Shown: piece after piece, positions 1 to 7,434 of the stretch
How positions within the stretch are numbered: the first letter of the stretch is position 1
Layout of the letters: the number at the start of each line of letters is the position of its first letter
Notes under the pieces: model-generated
Databases searched by the model: none
Told to the model about the DNA's origin: nothing
The model's input: the letters and a program-made list of their open reading frames with translations, nothing else
Made by a program: the position numbers and the translations under genes
Assembly (NCBI RefSeq): GCF_002250055.1
Contig: NZ_CP018866.1
Span: 3,340,501-3,404,500, forward strand
Length of the DNA stretch: 64,000 bases
Source: Sutcliffiella cohnii
GTDB taxonomy: Bacteria > Bacillota > Bacilli > Bacillales > Bacillaceae_I
Direction: 5' to 3'

Positions 1-217
1 TAGATAAAGCATCTTCACCATCTTGTGTAATAATACTAATTTGACCATCTTCGTTTATTGGAGTACGCAAGTCTATTTGTTCGCCGTTAAAAGTTCCAGC
101 GATGGCTTTTTTCTTTAGACCTGGGCTAATGGATGCCGCAATATCTTCTGTTGTCGTACCACGCTCAAACTCCTTTACCGCTCCGTCTGGAAATTGAATT
201 TTTACTAATTCAGACAT
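1..217 (-). CDS. thrS: Threonyl-tRNA synthetase, N-terminal fragment (cut by window edge)
   Basis: The first 72 codons of a minus-strand gene that runs off the window. The protein opens [17 protein letters not shown] and continues as a small ubiquitin-like fold typical of the TGS domain at the N-terminus of ThrRS, the enzyme that charges tRNA-Thr. A good ribosome binding site (AGAGGTGATT) precedes the ATG. Assignment rests on the TGS-like start, the T-box leader directly upstream, and the neighbouring ytxC, which is next to thrS in Bacillus. The catalytic domain is outside the window. Confidence 0.93.
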   Translation of the reverse strand, partial: MSELVKIQFPDGAVKEFERGTTTEDIAASISPGLKKKAIAGTFNGEQIDLRTPINEDGQISIITQDGEDALS

Positions 218-256
218 CCTAATCACCTCTTGTTATTATTATTTATTAAAATAAAA

Positions 257-533
257 AACTCGCCCCTATAAAAAGGGACGAGTTATTATTCTCATCGTGG
301 TTCCACCCTAATTCCCATTGCTCTGCAAACAAAATATACAGATAATGGCTTAGTTTGGGTAACGGAACTGCCGTCAACAACTACTGCTATTAAGGTTCGC
401 TGTTGAAGTTTAAAGGTGGTAAGTACTTAAATCGTAATAGGAAGCTTTCAGCCTTGTCTTCCCTCTCTGAAATTCGTATTTAACTACTATTGTCCTTATC
501 ATTACTTTTCGCTTTTAAATTAAAATGAATATG
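257..533 (-). promoter_or_regulatory. T-box riboswitch leader of thrS
   Basis: The minus strand carries the signature T-box sequence AGGGTGGAACCACG at 296-309. It is followed by a terminator hairpin (arms 257-267 and 274-284, then a U-run) just before thrS. Upstream are typical Stem I elements, including AGAGAGGGAA and GCUGAAAGC, followed by a UUACCACC stretch in which ACC is a plausible threonine specifier codon. Uncharged tRNA-Thr would bind and favour the antiterminator, switching thrS on during threonine limitation. The exact specifier was placed by eye. Confidence 0.93.
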
Positions 534-539
534 TAGGTA

Positions 540-568
540 ATTATATTCTCCCTACACAATAAAATCAA
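540..568 (-). promoter_or_regulatory. SigA-type promoter for the thrS leader
   Basis: TTGATT (563-568) and TATAAT (540-545) on the minus strand are separated by exactly 17 bp and point into the T-box leader. The predicted start is about position 533. Confidence 0.75.
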
Positions 569-576
569 GTAGTGGA

Positions 577-1410
577 TTACTCAACTTTCATTTTTTTTAG
601 CGGAAAGTGTTGATACGGTTTTATCGTAGCACGCTCTTGAAATATGTTTCGGATCGTTTGGACAAGTTGATGATCCATATGATCTGTGTATAAATAAAGT
701 TTATTTGGAGCTATTGACACTAATGGAGCCAAAACGACTGAATCAATATAAAAGGCATAATTATTAAAATGAGTTCTGTTAATATATTTTTTTAAGTGAT
801 CTTTCGATAAGTAATTTTGTTGGCTATCGTAAAATTCAAAGTGTGTTTCATACACTAAATGGACTTCATCTAGTTTTGATTCAGCTGAAAATAACACCTC
901 TCTCAATTGTTGAATAAACGCTTGATATTCCTGTTCCATTTTATACTCATCAATAGCCGCTTCAATAAATTGATACAACGAGTCAAAATAATGTTTAAGT
1001 CGGAAAGTTAATACAGATTCGAATGAAAATGAAACTGGATTTTCTAACAATAAATGTAGCGATTTAATTAATGTTTGGTCTCTTTCTACTAGCGATGGCA
1101 GATTAGGGATGTCGTCTCTTTCTCCGTTTAGAATGCTTTGTAATATGGATAAAATTTGTTCTTGCTCTTCTATGTCCTTATAGAAAAAGGAGTGTTCTAA
1201 CACTGACAATGCCCGTTGTTGTTCTTTTTTCTTTACAAACCATCTTAACGTCTCAATCATACTTGGCTTTATTTTTTTCAACTCATGCATTTCCATACAA
1301 ATTTTTTCGTTATGTAAAGAAAGTGAACTGTCACTTTTTACGAAACAATTTTTAAGTTGCTTATAAACAATACTTGCATCAGTTTCATCATGAAAGGAAA
1401 TCTCAAACAA
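577..1410 (-). CDS. ytxC: YtxC-like sporulation protein
   Basis: 277-residue soluble protein with no signal peptide or clear membrane segment, matching the length and position of Bacillus YtxC, a putative sporulation protein of unknown biochemical function. The start is TTG, set by a strong GGGGGG Shine-Dalgarno 6 nt upstream. A weak SigE-like pair (TCATTTT, 14 bp, CATATACA) lies about 30 bp upstream, consistent with mother-cell expression but not convincing alone. The gene directly precedes thrS, as in B. subtilis. The ytxB gene often found next to it is absent. Confidence 0.75.
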   Translation of the reverse strand: MFEISFHDETDASIVYKQLKNCFVKSDSSLSLHNEKICMEMHELKKIKPSMIETLRWFVKKKEQQRALSVLEHSFFYKDIEEQEQILSILQSILNGERDDIPNLPSLVERDQTLIKSLHLLLENPVSFSFESVLTFRLKHYFDSLYQFIEAAIDEYKMEQEYQAFIQQLREVLFSAESKLDEVHLVYETHFEFYDSQQNYLSKDHLKKYINRTHFNNYAFYIDSVVLAPLVSIAPNKLYLYTDHMDHQLVQTIRNIFQERATIKPYQHFPLKKMKVE

Positions 1411-1513
1411 GTTTGTCCCCCCTTTATTACACCTGCTTCTATGTATATGGGGGAAAGTATTAAAAAATGATAAATCTTTATAAAAACATGAGGGGAACGT
1501 TGCGTCTCCTTCG

Positions 1514-1558
1514 TCGCTGCAGACACTTGCTTTCCGCGGGGAGGGAGTCGAGCCTCCT
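1514..1558 (+). repeat. Truncated copy of a dispersed palindromic repeat
   Basis: These 45 bases are identical to 38041-38085, the left half of a longer imperfect palindrome at 38041-38166. The right half is missing here. The fragment sits between the dnaB terminator and ytxC, where dnaI (and sometimes ytxB) would normally be found. Confidence 0.85.
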
Positions 1559-1562
1559 TTTA

Positions 1563-1596
1563 ATAAAAAAACGCTAGAGGGATGTGCTCTAACGTT
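1563..1596 (-). terminator. Intrinsic terminator of dnaB
   Basis: A 10-bp stem (arms 1587-1596 and 1570-1579, one G-U pair) followed by a run of seven T on the minus strand. The stem begins inside the dnaB stop codon, so dnaB is the last gene of its transcript. Confidence 0.85.
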
Positions 1597-2996
1597 TACT
1601 TACCTTTATTTAATTTAAGTTTTTCTAGTCGTTCTGCGAGTTTTCGCTTATTTTCTTCTTGGGCACTAACGGTTTCTTTTTCCTCTTCTTCCTTCGTTTT
1701 TTCACTAATAAACCGATTACGATTAGGTGTATCTTTCGTTTGCTTTGTGGCTGTAGATTTGGTTTGTTTTGTTTTCGCCCAATTTTGATATTGGCGATTT
1801 TCTGCTTTTGCTAGCTCCATCGCTTCGATAACAGTTGTGACGCGCTTTCTTGCCCAATGGCTAGCTATTTTTTCCACATAATTTCGGTTTAATTTCATAT
1901 CTGTTTTTAGTAAAACATAGTACAAAAGCACATTCACAACGCCTGCTGGAAGTTGTTGCTTAAACATCACATCTTCCACAATCCACAAGTCCGATATAGA
2001 AGGATCGCCACCTGAAAAATCAGACAACAGTTGTTTTGGTGAGACGTTTTCCAACATTTGAATTAACTGTTCATCTTTTGATTTCGGTTTTTTATCATCC
2101 ATTTTTCTTAAATGAACTGGTTGCGTACGCTCGACTAATGTTGGTAGTCCATCTTTATTTTCTAATTGATACCAATCTCTTGCTACTTTTCTTAGTTCCT
2201 CTATATTAACGGTATCGTCATCATCGATAGCATTCATGACAATATCCTTCATCGTAATAGGATCAATATGATATAAAAATGATAATTTTGAGATAGCTTC
2301 TTCCACTTTCGGTGTAATAGATTTTCGTGGGATAACAACTTCTGAAAGACCAGCATAGAACAGCGAAAAATCAAAACCTTCATGCTTCACTTCAATTTCT
2401 TTCCCATCTTTTTTCGTAATCCATTCCAGATCTTCATCAAGCTTTGAGTCTTCTAACACCTCATCAGTTACTTGTGTCATCATACTTTCAGCCTGGATAG
2501 ATGCAAACACCTCATGGAAAGAACGTGTAATATTTTGAAACGTGTTAGGAATAATTTCATCACTAAAGAAATTCTTCACTTTCACATACTTACTTTTCCC
2601 AAGACGGTTATACAAATATATATTTAACATCGGATCAGAGAAAAATGTTTCGGGAGTGAGGGGTGGTTGTAGTTCATAAACAAAAGATCTTACATTTTCC
2701 TCTTCTTTCACGAACGTTTTCAGGAGTCCAATAGCTTCAAGTTTTAAACGCTCCTGATGTATATCTTTTAAGTTACATTGCATTGTCGTCATGATACTAT
2801 GGTGAGTAGACTCTTCTCCCCAAAGACGATCTTGTTCCAATTCACTCCAAAGTGTCATAAATAAACTGTAGCCTCGAAACCCTATCAAAGGTTGGTACAG
2901 CATCGTAATAATTTTTCTATCTGCTTCTTGTAATAATCCGTTCACTTTTACAACATAGCGATCAATTGGGATTAGTTCATTCCAATACCTCGTCAA
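1596..2996 (-). CDS. dnaB: Replication initiation and membrane attachment protein DnaB
   Basis: 466 residues, full length against B. subtilis DnaB (about 470), with the family's N-terminal helical domain (YQPLIG.RGYSLFMTLWSELEQ) and C-terminal DnaD-like region (VNVLLYYVLLKTDMKLN, then KIASHWARK), ending in a charged tail. DnaB works with DnaD and DnaI to load the replicative helicase at oriC and at restart sites. The start is TTG, placed by a strong AAGGAGGGA. Normally dnaB is followed at once by the helicase-loader gene dnaI; here it is followed by a terminator and a repeat fragment. A terminator also separates it from nrdR. Confidence 0.93.
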   Translation of the reverse strand: MTRYWNELIPIDRYVVKVNGLLQEADRKIITMLYQPLIGFRGYSLFMTLWSELEQDRLWGEESTHHSIMTTMQCNLKDIHQERLKLEAIGLLKTFVKEEENVRSFVYELQPPLTPETFFSDPMLNIYLYNRLGKSKYVKVKNFFSDEIIPNTFQNITRSFHEVFASIQAESMMTQVTDEVLEDSKLDEDLEWITKKDGKEIEVKHEGFDFSLFYAGLSEVVIPRKSITPKVEEAISKLSFLYHIDPITMKDIVMNAIDDDDTVNIEELRKVARDWYQLENKDGLPTLVERTQPVHLRKMDDKKPKSKDEQLIQMLENVSPKQLLSDFSGGDPSISDLWIVEDVMFKQQLPAGVVNVLLYYVLLKTDMKLNRNYVEKIASHWARKRVTTVIEAMELAKAENRQYQNWAKTKQTKSTATKQTKDTPNRNRFISEKTKEEEEKETVSAQEENKRKLAERLEKLKLNKGK

Positions 2997-3048
2997 CTTG
3001 ATCCCTCCTTCGTATCATCCAAACTTAAAACTTAATCAGAAATACGTG

Positions 3049-3076
3049 AAAAAGAGCCTATCATTAAGCTCTTTTT
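3049..3076 (-). terminator. Intrinsic terminator of nrdR
   Basis: Minus-strand stem AAAAAGAGC/GCTCTTTTT (arms 3068-3076 and 3049-3057) with a T-rich 3' arm, placed seven bases past the nrdR stop. It implies nrdR and dnaB are mainly separate transcripts. Confidence 0.85.
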
Positions 3077-3082
3077 CTATCA

Positions 3083-3544
3083 TTATTTTCTTTCGCGTTC
3101 AATTAGCTCTTTCAGCTCATCTAAAAATACATTTATATCTTTAAATTGTCGATAAACAGAAGCAAAACGAACGTATGCAATTTCGTCAATTTTTGCTAAG
3201 TGATCCATGACCATTTCACCGATAGTATTACTATTTACTTCCGACACACCTATATTTCGTAAATCTTTTTCAACGTTAATCACTATATCTTCTAACTTTT
3301 CTAAAGGAACTGGTCTTTTTTCACAAGCTCGTATTAAACCACGTAACGCCTTTTCACGGCTAAATTCCTCACGTACTCCTTCTTTTTTCACAACGATTAA
3401 TGGCATTTGTTCTACTTTTTCAAATGTAGTAAATCGAAAAGAGCAAGCTTCACATTCTCTACGACGGCGAATGGAACGTCCTTCTTCGACTGGACGAGAG
3501 TCTAAAACTCTAGTTCCATTGTGGTTGCATGTTGGGCACTTCAT
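3083..3544 (-). CDS. nrdR: Transcriptional repressor NrdR
   Basis: 153 residues, the usual NrdR length. An N-terminal zinc ribbon (CPTC at residues 3-6, CEAC near residues 31-34) is followed by an ATP-cone domain. NrdR binds NrdR boxes and, depending on ATP/dATP occupancy, represses ribonucleotide reductase genes. The start is supported by GGAGTGAG. It lies 20 bp after an uncharacterised gene, suggesting co-transcription. Confidence 0.96.
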   Translation of the reverse strand: MKCPTCNHNGTRVLDSRPVEEGRSIRRRRECEACSFRFTTFEKVEQMPLIVVKKEGVREEFSREKALRGLIRACEKRPVPLEKLEDIVINVEKDLRNIGVSEVNSNTIGEMVMDHLAKIDEIAYVRFASVYRQFKDINVFLDELKELIERERK

Positions 3545-3564
3545 TTAGTTCTCACTCCGTTCTT

Positions 3565-3966
3565 TTACTTTTCTGCATTTAATCCTGAACCGACATATGT
3601 TAATTGCTTACCAAGCTTTTCATACATTATAAAAATTAACTTTCTACTATAGCCAAAATCAGAAGGTAGTACTGTTTCCGTTGTAACAGAGAAATCGATT
3701 GCCGTTTCAAAAGGTCTTACAGAAATGACAGTAATAATCATAAAAGCTTTTTTTCCTTTACGAACTTCAACAGCTATCTCACCATGCTCCTCGGAAACTG
3801 ATTTCACAGTTAAGCCATCCTCTTGATGAATAATAGTTTTTATAGCTTCGATTGCTTTTTTAGTTGTCGTTTTATAATATCGACTTTTTAATTGTTCATT
3901 TATATGATTTTCTCTCGTTTCTGTTTGAGTAGAAAAAAACGATTTAATCTTTTGTCCAATTGACAT
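3565..3966 (-). CDS. Conserved hypothetical cytosolic protein
   Basis: 133 residues with no signal peptide, membrane helix or motif I recognise. The N-terminus (MSIGQKIKSFFSTQTETREN) is basic and polar; the rest alternates beta-like stretches (ITVISVRPFETAIDFSVTTE). It precedes nrdR by 20 bp on the same strand and follows speD with a terminator between. Similar proteins annotated only as cytosolic proteins occur at this place in other Bacillus genomes, from memory. No function is proposed. Confidence 0.7.
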   Translation of the reverse strand: MSIGQKIKSFFSTQTETRENHINEQLKSRYYKTTTKKAIEAIKTIIHQEDGLTVKSVSEEHGEIAVEVRKGKKAFMIITVISVRPFETAIDFSVTTETVLPSDFGYSRKLIFIMYEKLGKQLTYVGSGLNAEK

Positions 3967-4120
3967 AAAAATATGACAACCCCTAACTATAGAGTATATG
4001 TATTTATTTACAGCTTGTCCTAATTTGAAAATTCCTCTAATTTTCTTCTTTTCATTCTACTTAGGATTAATCGCAAAGTAAAAATTCTTAGAAGATATTT
4101 TAAAGAAAAGACCATAAGAA

Positions 4121-4144
4121 AAAGAGGTGCATATACACCTCTTT
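4121..4144 (-). terminator. Intrinsic terminator of speD
   Basis: Minus-strand stem AAAGAGGTG/CACCTCTTT (arms 4136-4144 and 4121-4129) with a 6-nt loop, then a T-rich stretch. It lies 26 bp past the speD stop. Confidence 0.88.
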
Positions 4145-4170
4145 CCATTTTAATTCATTTTCTTCATCTT

Positions 4171-4545
4171 TTAAAGTGCTTTTGCTTTCTTTACTTCAAC
4201 TGGGCCCATACCACGTGGAAGCTCGATTGTTTCACGTGTTTTAGCATCTAACGCATCGGCAATATAATTCGCCGCAATATTCGGGTCTAAATCTCCGCAT
4301 GTATACACATCGATACTTGCATAACCATGCTCCGGGAAGCTATGAATTGTTAAATGAGATTCAGAAATAATAACAACACCACTAATTCCTTGTGGTGCAA
4401 ATTTATGAAATGCTACTTCACGAATTTCTGCTCCTGATTTAAGTGCAGCATCCACAAATGTCTTTTCTACATAATCCATGTCATTTAACTTGTTAAAATC
4501 GCAACCCCATAACTCTGAAATAACGTGACGACCAATAGTTTCCAT
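4171..4545 (-). CDS. speD: S-adenosylmethionine decarboxylase proenzyme
   Basis: 124 residues, the size of the small prokaryotic pyruvoyl AdoMet decarboxylases (B. subtilis SpeD is about 126). The self-cleavage pair is visible as Glu62-Ser63 (ISESHLTIH), with catalytic His68 and Cys83 (VYTCGD). It decarboxylates SAM to supply the aminopropyl donor for spermidine. The start is set by AAGGGGG 8 nt upstream. That Shine-Dalgarno can pair with a CCCCC tract in a structured leader, so expression is probably controlled at translation. Confidence 0.96.
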   Translation of the reverse strand: METIGRHVISELWGCDFNKLNDMDYVEKTFVDAALKSGAEIREVAFHKFAPQGISGVVIISESHLTIHSFPEHGYASIDVYTCGDLDPNIAANYIADALDAKTRETIELPRGMGPVEVKKAKAL

Positions 4546-4551
4546 CTCACG

Positions 4552-4682
4552 TTCCCCCTTTATTATTATTTACATGAATTTCCTTCAAAAACTCCGTTTA
4601 ATTATTCCTACCACGGGGGAAAGTTAGTCCAGAGAGGTCCTAACCCTTTAAGTAGGAACATTACCGCTTCAAGAAGTTCACG
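4552..4682 (-). promoter_or_regulatory. Structured 5' leader of speD with candidate anti-Shine-Dalgarno
   Basis: About 135 nt separate the promoter from speD. An outer stem UUCCUAC/GUAGGAA (4652-4658 with 4605-4611) encloses a hairpin with arms GUUAG/CUAAC (4640-4644 with 4623-4627). Next to it, UUCCCCC (4615-4621) is perfectly complementary over 7 bp to GGGGGAA (4552-4558), which contains the speD Shine-Dalgarno. Two states are possible: SD free or SD sequestered. I do not recognise it as S-box, SAM-II or another named riboswitch class. Pairing was found by eye; no energy calculation was done. Confidence 0.55.
4608..4661 (-). CDS. Candidate upstream leader peptide of speD (17 codons, ends Pro-Pro-Trp-stop)
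   Basis: An open frame inside the speD leader reads MFLLKGLGPLWTNFPPW then TAG. It starts about 20 nt after the predicted transcription start. The same frame extends upstream to an ATG at 4686-4688 (MIRELLEAV added, 26 residues), but that ATG abuts the -10 box and would lie outside the transcript. The Shine-Dalgarno is weak (GAAGCGG). The two proline codons are the CCCCC tract that can pair with the speD ribosome binding site, so a ribosome paused at the end would expose speD. This may be coincidence; the overlap is why it is listed. Confidence 0.3.
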   Translation of the reverse strand: MFLLKGLGPLWTNFPPW

Positions 4683-4688
4683 AATCAT

Positions 4689-4717
4689 AGTATACTTTGT
4701 TTGTTTTCTTTTTTCAA
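4689..4717 (-). promoter_or_regulatory. SigA-type promoter of speD
   Basis: TTGAAA (4712-4717), a 17-bp spacer and TATACT (4689-4694) on the minus strand give a near-consensus promoter. Predicted start about 4682, leaving a leader of roughly 135 nt. Confidence 0.75.
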
Positions 4718-4833
4718 TAGTTTTTCTTTAAATAAATTTAGGGGGTAATACTTTTAATATGTAGCTTGTCACAACTGGATTTTTTATATCCAAGTAAAGG
4801 GCATTACAATTTTTCCATTACGATTACATAAAA

Positions 4834-4868
4834 AAAGTGACTAATGATTTATATTCACCAGTCACTTT
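4834..4868 (-). terminator. Intrinsic terminator of gapB
   Basis: Minus-strand stem AAAGTGACT/AGTCACTTT (arms 4860-4868 and 4834-4842) followed by a T-run, 17 bp past the gapB stop. Confidence 0.88.
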
Positions 4869-4884
4869 GAAAGTCTATTTACAT

Positions 4885-5916
4885 TTATCCCGCTACTACT
4901 TTTTCGGATTGAAACATTTTTTCTGCTACAAAATTAACTAAATCCACTACTCTGCAAGAATATCCCCATTCGTTATCATACCATGCTAATACTTTTACTT
5001 TATTCCCTTCCATTACTATCGTTGATAACCCATCAATTATCGCTGAATTAGGGTTTGTATTGAAATCAATAGATACAAGTGGCTCCATTGTTACATCAAC
5101 AATTCCTTCTAATGATCCGATAGAAGCCGTTTTAAACGCATCATTTACGTCATCTACCGTAACGTTTTGTTTAACGTCTACTACTAAGTCCACTAAAGAT
5201 ACGTTTGGCGTTGGTACTCTAAGCGCCATCCCATGTAGTTTGCCTTTCAAGTGCGGTAATACTAAAGATAACGCTTTCGCAGCCCCTGTTGATGTCGGAA
5301 TAATAGATTGAGCACATGCACGAGCTCTACGTAAATCTTTATGTGGATTGTCAATATTCTTTTGATCGTTCGTATATGCATGAACTGTCGTCATTAAACC
5401 GTTTACAATTCCAAACTGCTCATCTAACACTTTTACAACGGGAGCTAAACAGTTCGTTGTACAAGATGCATTTGAAATCACTTCATGATTCTCGATATCT
5501 AACGTTTCTTCATTTACGCCCATTACAATGGTGACATCTTCATTTTTACCAGGAGCTGTTAGTACTACTTTTTTTGCCCCTGCGTTTAAATGAAGCGCTG
5601 CTTTATCACGAGAATTAAATTTGCCAGTAGCTTCAATAACGATATCTATATTAAGCTCTTCCCATGGTAATTCTTCTGGGTTACGATTATTTACTAATTG
5701 AATTCTTTTACCATTCACGATTAATGCATCATTTTCGGGAATTATTTCTCCATCGAAACGACCGTGATTTGTGTCATACTTAATTAAGTGAGCTAACGTT
5801 TCTGCTGGATAGCTCGCATTGATTGCAACGATATCGATGTTCCCCTCTTGGATTGCGCGTCTAAATACCATTCTCCCGATTCGTCCGAATCCATTAATTG
5901 CAACCTTTGCCATCAT
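4885..5916 (-). CDS. gapB: Glyceraldehyde-3-phosphate dehydrogenase, gluconeogenic type
   Basis: 343 residues with the Rossmann motif INGFGRIGRMVFR, the catalytic cysteine in SNASCTTNCLAP, and the C-terminal WYDNEWGYS. Length and position between speD and coaE match B. subtilis GapB, the NADP-preferring enzyme working in gluconeogenesis. Two perfect CcpN-type boxes upstream support that role. The start has two adjacent ATG codons; the first is 8 nt from a GGGG Shine-Dalgarno and was kept. A gap homologue for glycolysis is not in this window. Confidence 0.93.
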   Translation of the reverse strand: MMAKVAINGFGRIGRMVFRRAIQEGNIDIVAINASYPAETLAHLIKYDTNHGRFDGEIIPENDALIVNGKRIQLVNNRNPEELPWEELNIDIVIEATGKFNSRDKAALHLNAGAKKVVLTAPGKNEDVTIVMGVNEETLDIENHEVISNASCTTNCLAPVVKVLDEQFGIVNGLMTTVHAYTNDQKNIDNPHKDLRRARACAQSIIPTSTGAAKALSLVLPHLKGKLHGMALRVPTPNVSLVDLVVDVKQNVTVDDVNDAFKTASIGSLEGIVDVTMEPLVSIDFNTNPNSAIIDGLSTIVMEGNKVKVLAWYDNEWGYSCRVVDLVNFVAEKMFQSEKVVAG

Positions 5917-5938
5917 TACAATTACCCCTTTTCATATA

Positions 5939-5983
5939 TATGTTATACTTATAAACTATAATTCTTGTAATTAGTATAACACA
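5939..5983 (-). promoter_or_regulatory. gapB control region with two inverted CcpN-type boxes
   Basis: TATGTTATACT (5939-5949, plus strand) and TGTGTTATACT (5973-5983, minus strand) both fit the CcpN consensus TRTGHYATAYW with no mismatch, in inverted orientation with centres 34 bp apart. The upstream box contains a TATACT usable as -10 with TGACAC 17 bp before it. CcpN represses gapB and pckA during glycolytic growth in B. subtilis. The match is by sequence only. Confidence 0.7.
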
Positions 5984-6041
5984 ATAACTTTTGTTGTGTC
6001 ATCAGAAATATATGTCGATTATCAACTTTTTAAACTAAAAA

Positions 6042-6078
6042 AACTCACCTTTAATGGCGAGTGTAATGAAGGTGAGTT
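6042..6078 (-). terminator. Intrinsic terminator of coaE
   Basis: Minus-strand stem AACTCACCTT/AAGGTGAGTT (arms 6069-6078 and 6042-6051), starting in the coaE stop codon and followed by T7. Confidence 0.87.
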
Positions 6079-6676
6079 ATGCTTGAATTTTTTGAATTAT
6101 TTCTTGTAATTGCGTTGTTGTTTCGTTTAGTGATCCGTTGTTATCGATGACGAAATCGGCTAGATTTTTTTTCTCTTTTAGAGGCATTTGTGAATGAATT
6201 CTTGCTAAAGCTTCGTCTTTTGATAGTGTATTTCTTTCCATTAGTCGCTTTAATTGAACTTCCTCGTCCACATAAACTACAATTGTTTTATCGACTAGAT
6301 GTGTTAATTTACTCTCAAATAATAACGGTATGTCCATTACGACAACTGAGTAGCCTTCTTGTAAATATTGAGCAGTTTTTTCTTTCATCCTTTTTCTAAT
6401 GCTAGGGTGCATAATACTATTTAACAGCTGACGTTTTTCTTCATTATGAAAAATGATACTTCCTAACGCTGCCCTATCTAATGATCCATCGTTATGTAAT
6501 ATAGCCGGTGAAAAAGTTTCTACTAACTTGTTTAACGTCTCTGATCCTATTTCGACAACTTCTCTGGCGATAATATCCGCATCTACAATTGGTATTCCTT
6601 TTTCTTTTAATATGTTAGCTACCGTACTTTTTCCACTGGCAATCCCACCTGTTAACCCAATAACAATTCCTGGCAT
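6077..6676 (-). CDS. coaE: Dephospho-CoA kinase
   Basis: 199 residues (B. subtilis CoaE has 197). The Walker A motif GLTGGIASGKS is at the N-terminus, followed by the family segment DADIIAREVVE and the lid-region DIPLLFE. It phosphorylates the ribose 3'-OH of dephospho-CoA, the last step of coenzyme A synthesis. The ATG was chosen because AAGGAG lies 8 nt upstream; a TTG two codons earlier is too close to it. The gene lies between gapB and ytaF as in B. subtilis. Confidence 0.95.
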   Translation of the reverse strand: MPGIVIGLTGGIASGKSTVANILKEKGIPIVDADIIAREVVEIGSETLNKLVETFSPAILHNDGSLDRAALGSIIFHNEEKRQLLNSIMHPSIRKRMKEKTAQYLQEGYSVVVMDIPLLFESKLTHLVDKTIVVYVDEEVQLKRLMERNTLSKDEALARIHSQMPLKEKKNLADFVIDNNGSLNETTTQLQEIIQKIQA

Positions 6677-6725
6677 GGCCAACTCTCCTTTACGAAAAAA
6701 GAGACTGCTCTAAACACCCAGCCTC

Positions 6726-7361
6726 TTATAATTTTATAACACCAATAACAATTAATAATACACCTGGTAGAAAAGAAAGCTTTTGAATCCAACTAACATT
6801 CGAAAATACTCGACCTAACTTAATTCCAGACACAACAAATAATGAGCACATTATTGCAACACATATCGCCATTCCCCACGGAGAGAACCCTAGAAGAGCT
6901 GCACCTATTCCTGCCCCGAAAGCATCTAAAGAAAGTGCAATCCCTAGAAAAAATGCTTCTAATCCAGTGATTGATCCAGAACGATCAAAATCAGCTTCAG
7001 TTGGCTTTTTCAAAATATTAATAACTACACCTAATGATTTTATTTCAAAATTTAGGATCAAATTCTCTCCGACTAATTCCGAATCCTTCTCATTCGAACG
7101 GAAAAATTGATATAAAACCCAAAGCCCTAAACAAATAAGGATAACTCCACCAATCGTTTCAGCAAATTGGATCGACATAAAATTCATTATTATAGTACCT
7201 AAAAACATCGCAAGTAATAAAGAAACAGCCGAACATAAAGCAATAATGGACAGAGATTTTAGTGGCATATGCATCTTTCGTAATCCGTATGTTAAACCAA
7301 CACTAAAACTATCTAAACTTACGGCAAAAGCTAAAAGAAAAAGCGACATGTACTGAATCAA
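6726..7361 (-). CDS. ytaF: Sporulation membrane protein YtaF (MntP-like fold)
   Basis: 211 residues with about six hydrophobic helices in two repeated halves (LLAFAVSLDSFSVGLTYG near the N-terminus and FFLGIALSLDAFGAGIG in the second half). The paired LD.F.VG/LDAFGAG motifs are typical of MntP/YtaF proteins. YtaF is reported as a sporulation membrane protein; its substrate is unknown. A TTG start is preferred because GGGAGGAG ends 6 nt before it. A longer frame reaching into mutM has no ribosome binding site and lengthens the protein beyond the family norm. Confidence 0.85.
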   Translation of the reverse strand: MIQYMSLFLLAFAVSLDSFSVGLTYGLRKMHMPLKSLSIIALCSAVSLLLAMFLGTIIMNFMSIQFAETIGGVILICLGLWVLYQFFRSNEKDSELVGENLILNFEIKSLGVVINILKKPTEADFDRSGSITGLEAFFLGIALSLDAFGAGIGAALLGFSPWGMAICVAIMCSLFVVSGIKLGRVFSNVSWIQKLSFLPGVLLIVIGVIKL

Positions 7362-7434
7362 AACGAGCTCCTCCCTTACTATCACTAACATAGTATATGG
7401 CAGGAGCCCATTCGATGTGTTTATCCCTTTAGCT

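Noticed and set aside
4686..4688. Upstream ATG that would extend the speD leader peptide to 26 residues
   Set aside because: It touches the -10 box of the predicted promoter, so it would precede the transcript start; kept only as a note.
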